From contig JAJDOF010000108.1 in NCBI GenBank assembly GCA_022340305.1, forward strand, positions 1 through 64,000: DNA of 64,000 nt, in the 5' to 3' direction. The translations under genes were made by a program, and so were the position numbers. The notes below the pieces were generated by a model. The model made no database searches, was not told the origin of the DNA, and worked only from the letters and a program-made list of their open reading frames with translations. The stretch is from Gammaproteobacteria bacterium. GTDB lineage: Bacteria > Pseudomonadota > Gammaproteobacteria > GCA-001735895. Position 1 is the first letter of the stretch. Every line of letters begins with the position of its first letter. Positions 31,601 through 39,527 of this stretch are shown in pieces.

Positions 31601-31755
31601 CTGGTACTGACGCTGATCTGGTCGAGTTCAAAGTTAGGAAAGAATTGTACATTCAGTTTTTGCAGCGCGATGTAACCGGCTAACAGCATCATCGCCATCA
31701 ACAGGTTGGCAGCCACACGGTGGCGTGCAAACAGACCGAGCAGACTAGTCTGCAT
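28648..31755 (-). CDS. RND-family efflux pump permease
   Basis: A 1035-residue inner-membrane transporter of the resistance-nodulation-division superfamily. It shows the usual plan: membrane helix 1 at the N-terminus ('VAANLLMAMMLLAGYIAL'), a porter domain, helices 2-6, a second porter domain and helices 7-12. The proton-relay Asp pair in helix 4 is present in 'GIIVDDAIVVGEDAQAH'. The adaptor gene lies upstream on the same strand; no outer-membrane channel gene is nearby, so a shared TolC is likely. The ATG at 31755 gives a normal N-terminus; earlier in-frame starts run into the inverted-repeat segment. The start codon itself lies inside one arm of that repeat. The substrate is unknown. Confidence 0.92.
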   Translation of the reverse strand: MQTSLLGLFARHRVAANLLMAMMLLAGYIALQKLNVQFFPNFELDQISVSTSWSGASAEDIEAGITIPLEQRLRSVDHLKEMTSTSASGSSGITLEFDEKTNMSLALDEVKRQVDDFQNLPDDAEQPKVVQLVRYESVARLLISGPTHIEELRMLARQFEQELINAGIDKIDIQGLPQQQIKIEIAAEQMQRLGIGIDELARRIDADSQDLPAGQIGEEDGAREIRSQNQRRTPQDFASLAIISEADKRINLGDIAHIEQRHLPGSPTISLAGSNALVMVLRRNETGDSLEAAQILQNWLDNARQQLPANIKIQVFNESWQLIKDRILLLVKNGASGLALVLIILYLFLSTRVAFWVAVGIPVSFMATLAVLYLVGGSINMISLFALIMALGIIVDDAIVVGEDAQAHFDMGEDPLMASEGGARRMLAPVLASSLTTIAAFLPLMLIGGRMGSIMIAIPIVIICVIVASLIESFLILPGHLRHAFVKGREVKPSRIRQWLNRGFARLRDHWFRNLVTLAIEFRWTTIACAIGFLLLAAGLFVSGKTGWQFFPSPESTTVYANVRFVSGTDSTVVDRFVEQVEDELLNTIAQIDETVVSTYYRSHASTVGRGRAINGERVGSLYVELVGSDQRRTDNATFIHNWRSRITVPPGVESFQITSRTVGPARRELNLRLTGSSAHRLKTAALDLAQTLETISGVSAIDDDLPYGREQLIYQLSPAGEAMGLSITDIGRQLRAAYDGIILQRFQQGADEVEVRLQLPDAEQRRLDSLLHLPIKLANGDFVALESVADWRSAQGFETLRHFNGMLSVDVSADVNAALNNTAEIVADLQQFTLPALTSKYGVQISVEGRSASQRETFADMRLGALIALVLMYLVLAWVFSSYGWPLLVMLTIPMGLTGAVLGHWLLDMNLTILSMFGFFGLSGIVVNDSIILVIFYRQIRARGMAIDEALVEAACQRLRAVLLTSMTTIAGLTPLLFETSRQAQFLIPMAVSIAFGLAFATLLILLVIPAMLSIYEDAHAALQSETSTPVETT

Positions 31756-32014
31756 GTTGCACCAGTATCGCGGCAGATGACACCGGACAGATGCGGCTGA
31801 ACGCCGGGCTGGACCGAAATCCATAGCTTGAGCTATGGATAGAACCGTGCCGGGAGCGGCGAAGGCCAAGTTCAGGCGTATCTGGACAAGTCAGAGCCGG
31901 CATAGGGCACGGGCCGATGGCTAGTGCTGCGAACCTGGAACGACGAAAATACGATTCAATATTGCCATTTGAACACTCATGAAATGGGCCGAGCCCGACT
32001 GGTGCAACATGCAG
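31750..32014. repeat. 265-bp segment bounded by perfect 17-bp inverted repeats
   Basis: Bases 31750-31766 (ctgcatgttgcaccagt) are the exact reverse complement of 31998-32014 (actggtgcaacatgcag). The repeats enclose 231 bp without a credible gene, and fill exactly the gap between the adaptor stop (32016) and the RND pump start (31755). One arm contains the pump's ATG. Inside lies a further perfect dyad, ATCCATAGCT-TG-AGCTATGGAT at 31819-31840. The layout suits either a miniature inverted-repeat insertion or an RNA structure that masks the pump's start codon. No flanking target duplication was noticed. Confidence 0.7.
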
Positions 32015-32015
32015 G

Positions 32016-33257
32016 CTATTGCTCACTATGCTTTACCTTGAGGCCTGATATGGCATTCGGCAGGTGAGTGGCGGCAATCAGTTCACCGTCGTCGATCTGC
32101 TGGCTGCGGATCAGTACCTGGGCCGGCTGGCCTTCAGTCCTTGACTGGCCGATAGTCTCAACGTCTACGGCCACCAACCGGTCCCCGACAACCTTATAAA
32201 TTCTCGAATTTCCATATATCGCCTGGTAAGGAACAGCAAACACGTTGCTCTCTGCGGGTAGCTCGAGGTTTAGCGCCAGTAACTCACCGGGGCGAAATTG
32301 TGTGACTGCGCCGTGCAGTGAGAAATAGGCGTCAATTCCCGTGGCTTCGGCTTCACCGGCGAGGCGCAACAGCGGGAAGCGGCCGAGCTCTGCGCGATTG
32401 GCAATGTCGGCAGACAATACCTGTCCGGCAGCGATTGAGCGCTGCACCGATGGGATGTAACTGGTGGGCAGATGAGCTCGTATTTCGAGTGCGTCGAGTG
32501 GAAACAGTGATACCAGTATCTGACCCAGCGAAACACGATCGCCGGCTGCGACAGCGACTTCGCTGACGATCGCGTCAAACGGGGCGCGCAGATCCGACCG
32601 TTCCATCGCCAGCCGGGTCTCTGCCACCATCGCCTGGTTGCGATCGTGCCTTGCCTGCAGAATACGCAACTGTGTCGGATAGCTGTCGACTTCGAACTGG
32701 CGCGCAGTGACTTCCAGCTGACGTCTCCCCAGTTCACTGCGTGCGGCATTGAGCGCCGTATCTGCGCTCAGGTTCTGTTTCTTCAGCTGGACCAGACGTT
32801 CCACTTCGGCATCGGCCAGCGATGCCAGTTCGCGTTCGGTCTGCAGTGCCGACTGGTTGGAGCGATGGCGGATTTCCAGCTCGGCAATCTGACTGTCAAT
32901 GTCACGCAGATCCGCTTCAGCCTGCAACAATGCAGCGCTGAAGTCACGCCGGTCCATGGTTACCAGTGGGTCGCCCCGGCTGACGGCCGCACCATTACGC
33001 ACGAACACACGTTCGATGATGCCGCCGCCGGGTGCTGCGGATTTCAGTAACTCGGGTGATTCGATGCGGCCATACAGTGTCAGGTTGGGCGATAGTGCCT
33101 GTCGTCGCGCCGTCATGACATCAATCTGCCAGACTTTTTCAGTCAGTACCGGGCGATCCCGTTGGGTTTTACTCGAGACCAGCGAATAGTAGACGCCAGC
33201 GGATAACAGCAGCACCAGCATCGGCAGCAATAGCCTGACGGTGGACCTTGCAGTCAT
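32016..33257 (-). CDS. RND efflux periplasmic adaptor (membrane fusion protein)
   Basis: A 413-residue HlyD/AcrA-like adaptor. It has an N-terminal membrane anchor (residues about 8-27), a barrel-sandwich lipoyl half ('ERVFVRNGAAVSRGDPLVTMD'), a long coiled-coil hairpin (about 100-220, 'LLQAEADLRDIDSQIAELEI'), the second lipoyl half ('SDLRAPFDAIVSEVAVAAGD') and a beta-barrel domain. It bridges the RND pump and an outer-membrane channel. It precedes the pump gene on the minus strand with an unusual 260-bp gap, and follows a single-domain asparaginase-like gene by 42 bp. Confidence 0.92.
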   Translation of the reverse strand: MTARSTVRLLLPMLVLLLSAGVYYSLVSSKTQRDRPVLTEKVWQIDVMTARRQALSPNLTLYGRIESPELLKSAAPGGGIIERVFVRNGAAVSRGDPLVTMDRRDFSAALLQAEADLRDIDSQIAELEIRHRSNQSALQTERELASLADAEVERLVQLKKQNLSADTALNAARSELGRRQLEVTARQFEVDSYPTQLRILQARHDRNQAMVAETRLAMERSDLRAPFDAIVSEVAVAAGDRVSLGQILVSLFPLDALEIRAHLPTSYIPSVQRSIAAGQVLSADIANRAELGRFPLLRLAGEAEATGIDAYFSLHGAVTQFRPGELLALNLELPAESNVFAVPYQAIYGNSRIYKVVGDRLVAVDVETIGQSRTEGQPAQVLIRSQQIDDGELIAATHLPNAISGLKVKHSEQ

Positions 33258-33299
33258 TGGTAGTTGTTACAGGACGATGGTAGGTGCACAGAAATCTTC

Positions 33300-33803
33300 T
33301 CAGTCGGACCGCGTGGGCTCGGCAATTTTCTCAAAACGGGCTTCAGCCCGGTTCTTGGTAACTTCGTCGGGGTCAAAGATTTGACCATTCATTGCGATGT
33401 AAATTCCCGCTGGCAGAATTTGTACCGCGGCACTGGCGATGCCGAGATTGAACATGGCGTCGCTATAACGCATACGTGCCGGCTGCATGGCGCCGAACAG
33501 CACGATCGTCTTGTTTTCAATTCCTTGCAGGTCTTTGGCCGTGGCAACCATGGTGTCGGTGCCGTGGGTGATCAATACCATTGATTCTGTTGCGCGTTGG
33601 ACGCGACCACGGATCATTGCGCGGTCCTCTGCCGTTATTTCCAGGCTATCTTTGTGCAACAGCGGTTCGACGCTGTAGGCAAAAGTCACATTGGCCTCCT
33701 GGAGTAATTCGCTGACCATCGGATCGCCGATATGGAATTCGCTCAAGGCATCGAAATAGACCTTGTCAAATGTGCCGCCGGTAGTGAATATCTTGATTGT
33801 CAA
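33300..33803 (-). CDS. Single-domain asparaginase-like protein
   Basis: A 167-residue protein matching only the N-terminal domain of L-asparaginases. The first catalytic segment 'FTTGGTFDK' and the second, 'LITHGTDTMVATAKDL', with the Thr-Asp pair, are intact. Normal type I/II asparaginases have about 330 residues and a second domain that completes the active site; it is absent here without sign of a frameshift. The start is a TTG with AGGGAG 7 bases upstream; no ATG fits. It lies upstream of the RND adaptor on the same strand. Whether it is active is unclear; short asparaginase-domain proteins are known as a separate group. Confidence 0.85.
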   Translation of the reverse strand: MTIKIFTTGGTFDKVYFDALSEFHIGDPMVSELLQEANVTFAYSVEPLLHKDSLEITAEDRAMIRGRVQRATESMVLITHGTDTMVATAKDLQGIENKTIVLFGAMQPARMRYSDAMFNLGIASAAVQILPAGIYIAMNGQIFDPDEVTKNRAEARFEKIAEPTRSD

Positions 33804-33895
33804 TGCGTGCTCCCTGGGCAGGTGAAAATTGATCCCTGGCTAAGCAATATATTGTAAACTCACCGCGCGCGCTCTACTAATCTGATTCGCCTGAA

Positions 33896-35122
33896 ATGAC
33901 TAACGATTCACTGGTCCGCTCCAAAATACCGATTTTCGCGATTTCCTGCGCCTGCCTGATTTCACTGCTGGCATTCGGCCCACGCTCCGCGATGGGTTTT
34001 TTCCAACTGCCGATGCTGCAGGACACCGGTTGGGACCGGACCACCTTCGGCATGGCAATGGCATTGCAAAACCTGTGCTGGGGTATCGGCCAACCGCTGT
34101 TCGGCATCATCGCGGACAAGTATGGTGCCTGGCGCGTGTTGACGACTGGCGCGCTGTTACAGTTGCTGGGAATGCTGTTGATGGCGATTGCGCCCAGTCC
34201 GCTGTGGTTGCACATCGGCGGTGGTGTGTTGATCGGTCTCGGCGTGGCAGCCTGTTCTTTCGGCGTTGTGCTCGCCGCGATCGCGCGCCTGGTGAGTCCC
34301 GAAAAGCGTTCCTTTGCCTTCGGCCTGGGCACGGCCGCGGGCTCGGCTGGCATGTTCCTGTTTGCGCCGATTTCACAGGGCTTGATCGATGCCCTCGGCT
34401 GGTCTGATGGCCTCGTTACGCTCGGTATATTCATGCTGGCGATTCCATTGCTGGCGATTCCGCTGCGCGGTAATTCGTCTACCTCGAAGATCGCTGCTGC
34501 CGAATTCAAACATAGCGCCGGTGACGCATTGCGCGAGGCCCTTGCTCACAGGAGCTACCTGCTGTTGATTTCCGGCTTCTTTGTCTGTGGCTTCCAGGTG
34601 GCTTTTATTACCGCACATTTCCCGGCCTACATCAGCGACCTGGGCATTGCCGCGCGCTGGGCGGTGGTCGCCATCAGCCTGATCGGATTCTTCAATATTA
34701 TCGGCTCGCTCGCCGCCGGTGTTCTCGGCCAGTATTACTCCAAACCGATATTACTGGCACTGATCTACATCGCCCGCTCGATACTAGTGACTGCATTTCT
34801 GCTGCTGCCGGCCAGTCCGACCACCGTGGTGATATTTGCCAGTGTGATGGGATTGTTGTGGTTGTCGACGGTAGGGCCGACGAATGCGCTGGTTGCCGTC
34901 ATGTTTGGTACCCGCTACCTCGGAATGCTCGGCGGCATCGTATTTTTCTCTCACCAGGTAGGTTCGTTCCTCGGTGTGTGGATGGGCGGATTCCTCTACG
35001 ACATCTATGGGTCTTACGATGGCGTCTGGTGGCTGGGGGTCGCGCTCGGCCTGTTTGCCGCCGCCGTGCACTGGCCGATTCGAGAACAGGCCGTGCAGCG
35101 TCCTGTGCCACAGGCAATTTAA
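33896..35122 (+). CDS. MFS transporter, monocarboxylate/oxalate-formate antiporter-like
   Basis: A 408-residue major-facilitator protein with twelve predicted helices. The loop 2-3 motif region reads 'GIIADKYGAWRVL', close to the family's G-x-x-x-D-R/K-x-G pattern. Sequence style ('FGPRSAMGFFQLPML', 'WGIGQPLFG', 'GVGLAACSFGVVL'-like helices) fits the monocarboxylate porter/oxalate-formate branch. Substrate unknown. It is divergent from the asparaginase-like gene with 92 bp between, and convergent with the AstE-like gene. Confidence 0.88.
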   Translation: MTNDSLVRSKIPIFAISCACLISLLAFGPRSAMGFFQLPMLQDTGWDRTTFGMAMALQNLCWGIGQPLFGIIADKYGAWRVLTTGALLQLLGMLLMAIAPSPLWLHIGGGVLIGLGVAACSFGVVLAAIARLVSPEKRSFAFGLGTAAGSAGMFLFAPISQGLIDALGWSDGLVTLGIFMLAIPLLAIPLRGNSSTSKIAAAEFKHSAGDALREALAHRSYLLLISGFFVCGFQVAFITAHFPAYISDLGIAARWAVVAISLIGFFNIIGSLAAGVLGQYYSKPILLALIYIARSILVTAFLLLPASPTTVVIFASVMGLLWLSTVGPTNALVAVMFGTRYLGMLGGIVFFSHQVGSFLGVWMGGFLYDIYGSYDGVWWLGVALGLFAAAVHWPIREQAVQRPVPQAI

Positions 35123-35213
35123 GTTCGCACAGACCCAACCCTCGAAGCCAGGAGTCTTACCAGCTATCGAAGCTGGCGCAAACGGATACGACAATCGATT
35201 AAACGAGAGCCGA

Positions 35214-36260
35214 TCAAACCAGCGGCGGTTCGTCGCTCAACTTCTCATCGGTGTTGGGATCGAGTTCATCGTTGTAGGCGTCGATGTTATCGGCTACCTG
35301 GTCGATTTCCTCGTAACCGGCGATATTGAAGATCGCCTCGCCGGCAAACACCAGCGGCAGGTTGGTTTTACCGATGACGATGCCGGAAACCGGGCTGATC
35401 AGCTCTTCCGTGTGCTCACCCAGCGGATTGTTGATATAGGCCAGCACATCACCTTGCTGTACCTTGTTTCCGGTACCCACCAGCGAGCGCAAAATACCAC
35501 TTTGTCCGGCACGCACCCAGCGCGCGGTGTTGGCCACCATCGATTCCGTTTTGCGCGGACGCTTGCTGCGCGGGCGCATGCCGAGCTCGATCATCACCTG
35601 CAGTACGCCCCGCGTACCTGCGCGAATAGACACTTCGTCGAAGCGCAGTGCTTCGCCAGCCTCGTACAGTAAAACACTGATGCCCTTGTCGAAAGCGGCG
35701 GCGCGAAACGAATGTTCGAGAAACTCGGCATTGAGGATGACGGGTACGCCGAACGCTTTTGCCAGTGTTTCAAGTTCCGGGTTGCCGCGCAGCTTGGCAC
35801 GGATCTGCGGTAGATTTTCACGGTTCACCGCGCCGGTATGCAAATCGATGATGTGCGTGGTGTGCGGCAGAATCTGGGTCATCAGCACGTGGGCCAGGCG
35901 CGAGGCCATGGAGCCATTTTCGGAACCGGGAAAAGAACGGTTCAGGTCACGGCGGTCGGGCAGATAGCGCGATTTGGAAACGAAACCGTAGACGTTCACC
36001 ACCGGAATGGCGATCAGCGTGCCCTCGATGCGGTTGAGTGACCTGTGCGAGAGCAGTCGGCGGATGATTTCGACGCCATTGATCTCGTCACCATGTATTG
36101 CGGCGCTGACCAGCAGCACGGGTCCGGAACGGCGGCCGTGCACCACGTGTACCGGCATGTTGACGCTGCTGTGGGTGTAAAAACTCGGCAGCGCAATATC
36201 GATCGATTGCCGGGTACCGGCTTTGATACTTACTCCGGCAATCTCTATTGGCGGTCGCAT
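35214..36260 (-). CDS. AstE/aspartoacylase-family zinc hydrolase
   Basis: A 348-residue M14-like protein of the succinylglutamate desuccinylase/aspartoacylase family. The zinc site is visible as 'HGDEINGVE' (about residues 58-66) and 'HIIDLHTGA' (about 138-146). The C-terminal about 80 residues form a lipoyl-like beta domain ('SGILRSLVGTGNKVQQGDVLAYINNPLGE'). It is encoded last in the order rimB-like, rimK, this gene, with 12 bp to rimK. Enzymes of this family cleave N-acyl or gamma-linked amino acids. In this context removal of RimK-added glutamates or processing of a RimK-made peptide is a reasonable but unproven role. Confidence 0.85.
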   Translation of the reverse strand: MRPPIEIAGVSIKAGTRQSIDIALPSFYTHSSVNMPVHVVHGRRSGPVLLVSAAIHGDEINGVEIIRRLLSHRSLNRIEGTLIAIPVVNVYGFVSKSRYLPDRRDLNRSFPGSENGSMASRLAHVLMTQILPHTTHIIDLHTGAVNRENLPQIRAKLRGNPELETLAKAFGVPVILNAEFLEHSFRAAAFDKGISVLLYEAGEALRFDEVSIRAGTRGVLQVMIELGMRPRSKRPRKTESMVANTARWVRAGQSGILRSLVGTGNKVQQGDVLAYINNPLGEHTEELISPVSGIVIGKTNLPLVFAGEAIFNIAGYEEIDQVADNIDAYNDELDPNTDEKLSDEPPLV

Positions 36261-36272
36261 GCGCGGTACTCT

Positions 36273-37175
36273 TTAACCCGCACCACGCGTACTGGTCTGT
36301 CCCGGTTTACTTTTTTCGAGGAAAGCGATCATCATTCCGGCGATATCCTTGCCGGTAGCACCCTCTATGCCTTCAAGACCCGGACTGGAATTGACTTCCA
36401 TGACCACCGGACCGTGGTTGGAACGCAGCAGGTCGACACCGGCCACGGTCAGGCCCATGATTTTGGCGGCACGCGCTGCCGTGGAACGCTCTTCGGGCGT
36501 AATTCTGATAAGGCTGGAAGCACCGCCACGATGCAGATTGGAGCGAAATTCACCCGGCGCACCCTGGCGTTTCATCGCTGCGACGACCTTGCCGTCGATG
36601 ACGAAACAGCGAATATCGGCGCCACCGGCTTCCTTGATGAATTCCTGGATCAGGATATCGGCCTTGACGCCCATGAAACCCTCGATGACGCTCTCGGCAG
36701 CCTTCTGCGTTTCTGCAAGCACCACGCCAATACCCTGGGTACCTTGCAACAGCTTGACCACCAGCGGTGCGCCACCGACCATCTTGATGACGTCCTTGAT
36801 GTCATCGGGCTTGCTGGCATATCCGGTCAACGGCATGCCGATGCCCTTGCGCGATAACAGTTGCAACGAACGCAGTTTGTCGCGCGAGCGGGTGACCGCA
36901 ACCGATTCGTTGAGTGGGGTTACACCCATCATTTCAAACTGGCGCAGTACCGCCGTTCCGTAGTGAGTAACCGAAGCCCCGATGCGCGGGATAACGCAAT
37001 CGAAATCTTCGAGTACCTTGCCACGATAGTGAATCGTAGGCTTGTGGGAGGCGATGTTCATGTAGGCGCGCAGCACGTCGATGACGACAATTTCGTGTCC
37101 ACGGGCTTCGGCGGCTTCAATAATTCGATTAGACGAGTACAGTCTGCGATTCCTCGACAGCAGGGCAATTTTCAT
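36273..37175 (-). CDS. rimK: RimK-type ATP-grasp glutamate ligase
   Basis: A 300-residue ATP-grasp ligase, the same length as E. coli RimK, which adds glutamates to the C-terminus of ribosomal protein S6 and can make poly-alpha-glutamate. Conserved parts are '[24 protein letters not shown]', '[17 protein letters not shown]', '[18 protein letters not shown]', 'FRSNLHRGG' and '[14 protein letters not shown]'. It lies 12 bp from the RimB-like gene upstream and 12 bp from the AstE-like gene downstream, all on the minus strand. Confidence 0.93.
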   Translation of the reverse strand: MKIALLSRNRRLYSSNRIIEAAEARGHEIVVIDVLRAYMNIASHKPTIHYRGKVLEDFDCVIPRIGASVTHYGTAVLRQFEMMGVTPLNESVAVTRSRDKLRSLQLLSRKGIGMPLTGYASKPDDIKDVIKMVGGAPLVVKLLQGTQGIGVVLAETQKAAESVIEGFMGVKADILIQEFIKEAGGADIRCFVIDGKVVAAMKRQGAPGEFRSNLHRGGASSLIRITPEERSTAARAAKIMGLTVAGVDLLRSNHGPVVMEVNSSPGLEGIEGATGKDIAGMMIAFLEKSKPGQTSTRGAG

Positions 37176-37187
37176 AGGAGTTCCGGT

Positions 37188-37652
37188 TTACAGTTGGTAA
37201 AGCTTACGGGGTCTTAATCTTCCGTTTATGTAAGAGGCGGCTGGATCGACCAGGTAACGGTCTTCCATGGCGCGACGTCCCAGCAGCATTCGAAACGCCA
37301 TTGTATCACGATTTGTCAAGGTCATTTCAATTGGCCAGCGAGCATCGCCGATGACAATATCGCTCTGGATGACGTAGCGCATTTCGCGATGCCCACCGGA
37401 ATCGGTGACCTCGCGCTGATCGAATACCGGGCAATGGCATTCGACTTCGAGATCCTGGTTGCGCTGGATTGGATGGATCAGGAAGCGCAACATATCGACG
37501 CCATCCTGCTGGTAGGGCTCGATCAGGAAGGCGTGCAGCGCCGATGTTCGGGCGCCGGTGTCGACCTTGGCCTTGATCGCGGGCAGCTTCAGGTTGGGCA
37601 ACGCGACCCATTCGCGCCAGCCGATGCTGGGCAGTTCGGAGTTTATCGTCAT
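37188..37652 (-). CDS. RimB-like retropepsin-fold protease (DUF618)
   Basis: A 154-residue protein of the family often annotated as ATP-dependent zinc protease. The active-site-like '[13 protein letters not shown]' (Asp-Thr-Gly-Ala near residue 31) matches retropepsin-type aspartic peptidases, and '[20 protein letters not shown]' is the conserved end. In Pseudomonas RimB proteolytically trims RimK-modified S6. It is the first gene of the minus-strand cluster with rimK and an AstE-like hydrolase. Confidence 0.88.
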   Translation of the reverse strand: MTINSELPSIGWREWVALPNLKLPAIKAKVDTGARTSALHAFLIEPYQQDGVDMLRFLIHPIQRNQDLEVECHCPVFDQREVTDSGGHREMRYVIQSDIVIGDARWPIEMTLTNRDTMAFRMLLGRRAMEDRYLVDPAASYINGRLRPRKLYQL

Positions 37653-37677
37653 GTAACCGTGATTCAGGGTGATTCAA

Positions 37678-38856
37678 TCAGGCGAATTCTGAGGCCTCGC
37701 GGCAGCGTTGTACAAGGTTTTCGATCATTTGATCACAATTGGCGAGTTGTGCACGGCTGACGAATTCATCGGGCTTGTGCGCCTGGTCTATGCTGCCCGG
37801 GCCGCACACCAGGCAGGCGATGCCGATCTCGTCGAACAGTCCTGCCTCGGTGCCGAAGCTGACATTGTCGCCGATACGATCGATGGGGTTGATCGCACGC
37901 GTGTAGGCAATGACAGTCGAAGCCAGGTCGGTACGCAGCCCGGGGTAATAGGAGAGTTCAGCGAATTCGATCGACGCCTCGGGGTAACGCGTTTGCATCT
38001 CGGGGAGCAGCACGTCGTTGGCGTAGTGCTTGATGTCGTGCACCAGCGTTGCGCTATCCTGTTGTGGCAGATTACGAATCTCGAACTCGAACTGGCATTG
38101 TCGTGGCACGATATTGAGGGCGGTACCACCGTTGATGTTGCCGACATGAAAGGTCGAGTAGGGTACCGAATAACTCTGATCGAGTTGCTGCTGTTGCACG
38201 CGGGTATTCATCGCGCGAATAAAAGCGATCAGTTCGGCGGCGTATTCGACGGCGTTTACTCCGTTGCTGATGTAAGCGGAATGACAGGATAAACCGGTTA
38301 CCGTGACGCGGTAGGACACCTTGCCCTTGTGTCCCAGCACCATCGCCATCTCGGTCGGCTCGCCGATCAGGCCGATTCGTGGTTTTACCTCGAAACCTGC
38401 CATGGTCTCAACCAGTCGTTTTGCGCCCACGCAACCGATTTCCTCGTCATAGGAGAAAGCAAGATGGATTGGCGTTTTCAGCGACTCGGCGCTGATCTGC
38501 GGCAACGCCGCCAGCACGCAGGCGATGAATCCTTTCATATCGCAGGCACCACGGCCGATCAGCTGTTGATCCCCGCTTAGCATCTGGTAGGGGTCGCTAT
38601 TCCAGTCCTGTCCACTGGTAGGCACGACATCCGTATGCCCGGAAAGCATCACCCCGCCGATATTGTCTGGACCGATGGTGGCATAGAGGTTGGCGCGGCT
38701 GCGATCGTCGCTGTGTACCAGCTGCGTGGCGATGGCGTGCTCATCCAGCAGGTTGCGCACGAAGTCGATGAGTTGCAGATTCGACGTGGTGCTGGTGGTG
38801 TCGAACGCGATCAGGCGCGCCAGAATCTGTTCACTATTCATGGTGACGCCGTTCAT
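37678..38856 (-). CDS. argE: Acetylornithine deacetylase-like M20 peptidase
   Basis: A 392-residue M20 metallopeptidase of the ArgE type. Metal ligands are visible in 'MLSGHTDVVPTSG', 'GACDMKGF' and 'YDEEIGCVGAKRL'. ArgE removes the acetyl group from N-acetylornithine, but paralogues often deacylate other amino acids. The ATG at 38856 overlaps the stop of the DUF1028 gene by 4 bp, so the two are translationally coupled. Coupling to DUF1028 and a divergent ridA suggests a catabolic or salvage role rather than the main arginine pathway. The symbol is used in the family sense. Confidence 0.85.
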   Translation of the reverse strand: MNGVTMNSEQILARLIAFDTTSTTSNLQLIDFVRNLLDEHAIATQLVHSDDRSRANLYATIGPDNIGGVMLSGHTDVVPTSGQDWNSDPYQMLSGDQQLIGRGACDMKGFIACVLAALPQISAESLKTPIHLAFSYDEEIGCVGAKRLVETMAGFEVKPRIGLIGEPTEMAMVLGHKGKVSYRVTVTGLSCHSAYISNGVNAVEYAAELIAFIRAMNTRVQQQQLDQSYSVPYSTFHVGNINGGTALNIVPRQCQFEFEIRNLPQQDSATLVHDIKHYANDVLLPEMQTRYPEASIEFAELSYYPGLRTDLASTVIAYTRAINPIDRIGDNVSFGTEAGLFDEIGIACLVCGPGSIDQAHKPDEFVSRAQLANCDQMIENLVQRCREASEFA

Positions 38857-39527
38857 CGGGGATCCCCGGGAACGCCATAGGCCGGCGCATCTTGCGGATT
38901 GTAGGCGCGGGTGACGTAATCCTCGATTTGCGGTTCATAAACGATCCAGCCCGCCTGCATTTTTGCCACGGGATCGTCGTCCCAGTCGATGCGCAATTCA
39001 GCCAGTGGCCAGCTGGGTTTGCCGCCGAGCAGCAACCCTGCCGAATGCACGGGACCGGCTTCGCCGCCAGCTGCGATTCCGGCTGCCAGCGCCGCCAGCA
39101 GGCGTGAGCCGAAACTACCCTGGGCGGCTTCAAGGCCACTCACCATGGCACCGGGAACCGACTCGTTGGCGAGCAGATTGCCGGCAGCGACGCAATGTCG
39201 ACCCTCAGCCGAGGCAAAGCAGCCGAGGACACCGGCGCCGGAATACAGTCCGGTATTGCCGCCAGTATCGATCAGGGCGAGCTGGCGATATCGAATGTAG
39301 GGAGTGCTGTGCACCGTGGCATCGAGTGCTGCGTTCACGGCAACACCATCAGCGATCAGGGCCAGCATGCGCGGGCCGAGGCGTGGGTCGGTGATGTTCT
39401 GACTGAGCGCGATGCCAACACCGGGGCGCCAGTGCAGACAGCGGCTGGCAACGCTGGGACTGGAGGATGCAATGATGGCGCCGAGCTGGCCGGTGGTTTC
39501 ATCCCAGGCGGCGATGGATAGTGTCAT
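38853..39527 (-). CDS. DUF1028 family protein
   Basis: A 224-residue DUF1028 protein, an Ntn-hydrolase-like fold of unknown activity. Family marks are the start 'MTLSIAAWDETTGQLGAIIAS', 'GVGIALSQNITDPRLGPRMLALIADG', 'YSGAGVLGCFASAEGRHCVAAGNLLAN' and the C-terminal 'GLLLGGKPSWPLAELRIDWDDDPVA'. The putative nucleophile after Met1 is a Thr. It is first in a two-gene unit with argE and diverges from ridA across 448 bp. This grouping suggests amide or imine chemistry on amino acid derivatives; the reaction is not known. Confidence 0.88.
   Translation of the reverse strand: MTLSIAAWDETTGQLGAIIASSSPSVASRCLHWRPGVGIALSQNITDPRLGPRMLALIADGVAVNAALDATVHSTPYIRYRQLALIDTGGNTGLYSGAGVLGCFASAEGRHCVAAGNLLANESVPGAMVSGLEAAQGSFGSRLLAALAAGIAAGGEAGPVHSAGLLLGGKPSWPLAELRIDWDDDPVAKMQAGWIVYEPQIEDYVTRAYNPQDAPAYGVPGDPR

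Noticed and set aside
31745-32026. 93-codon minus-strand open frame between RND adaptor and pump
   Set aside because: It covers both inverted-repeat arms and overlaps the coding ends on both sides; no similarity or start signal.
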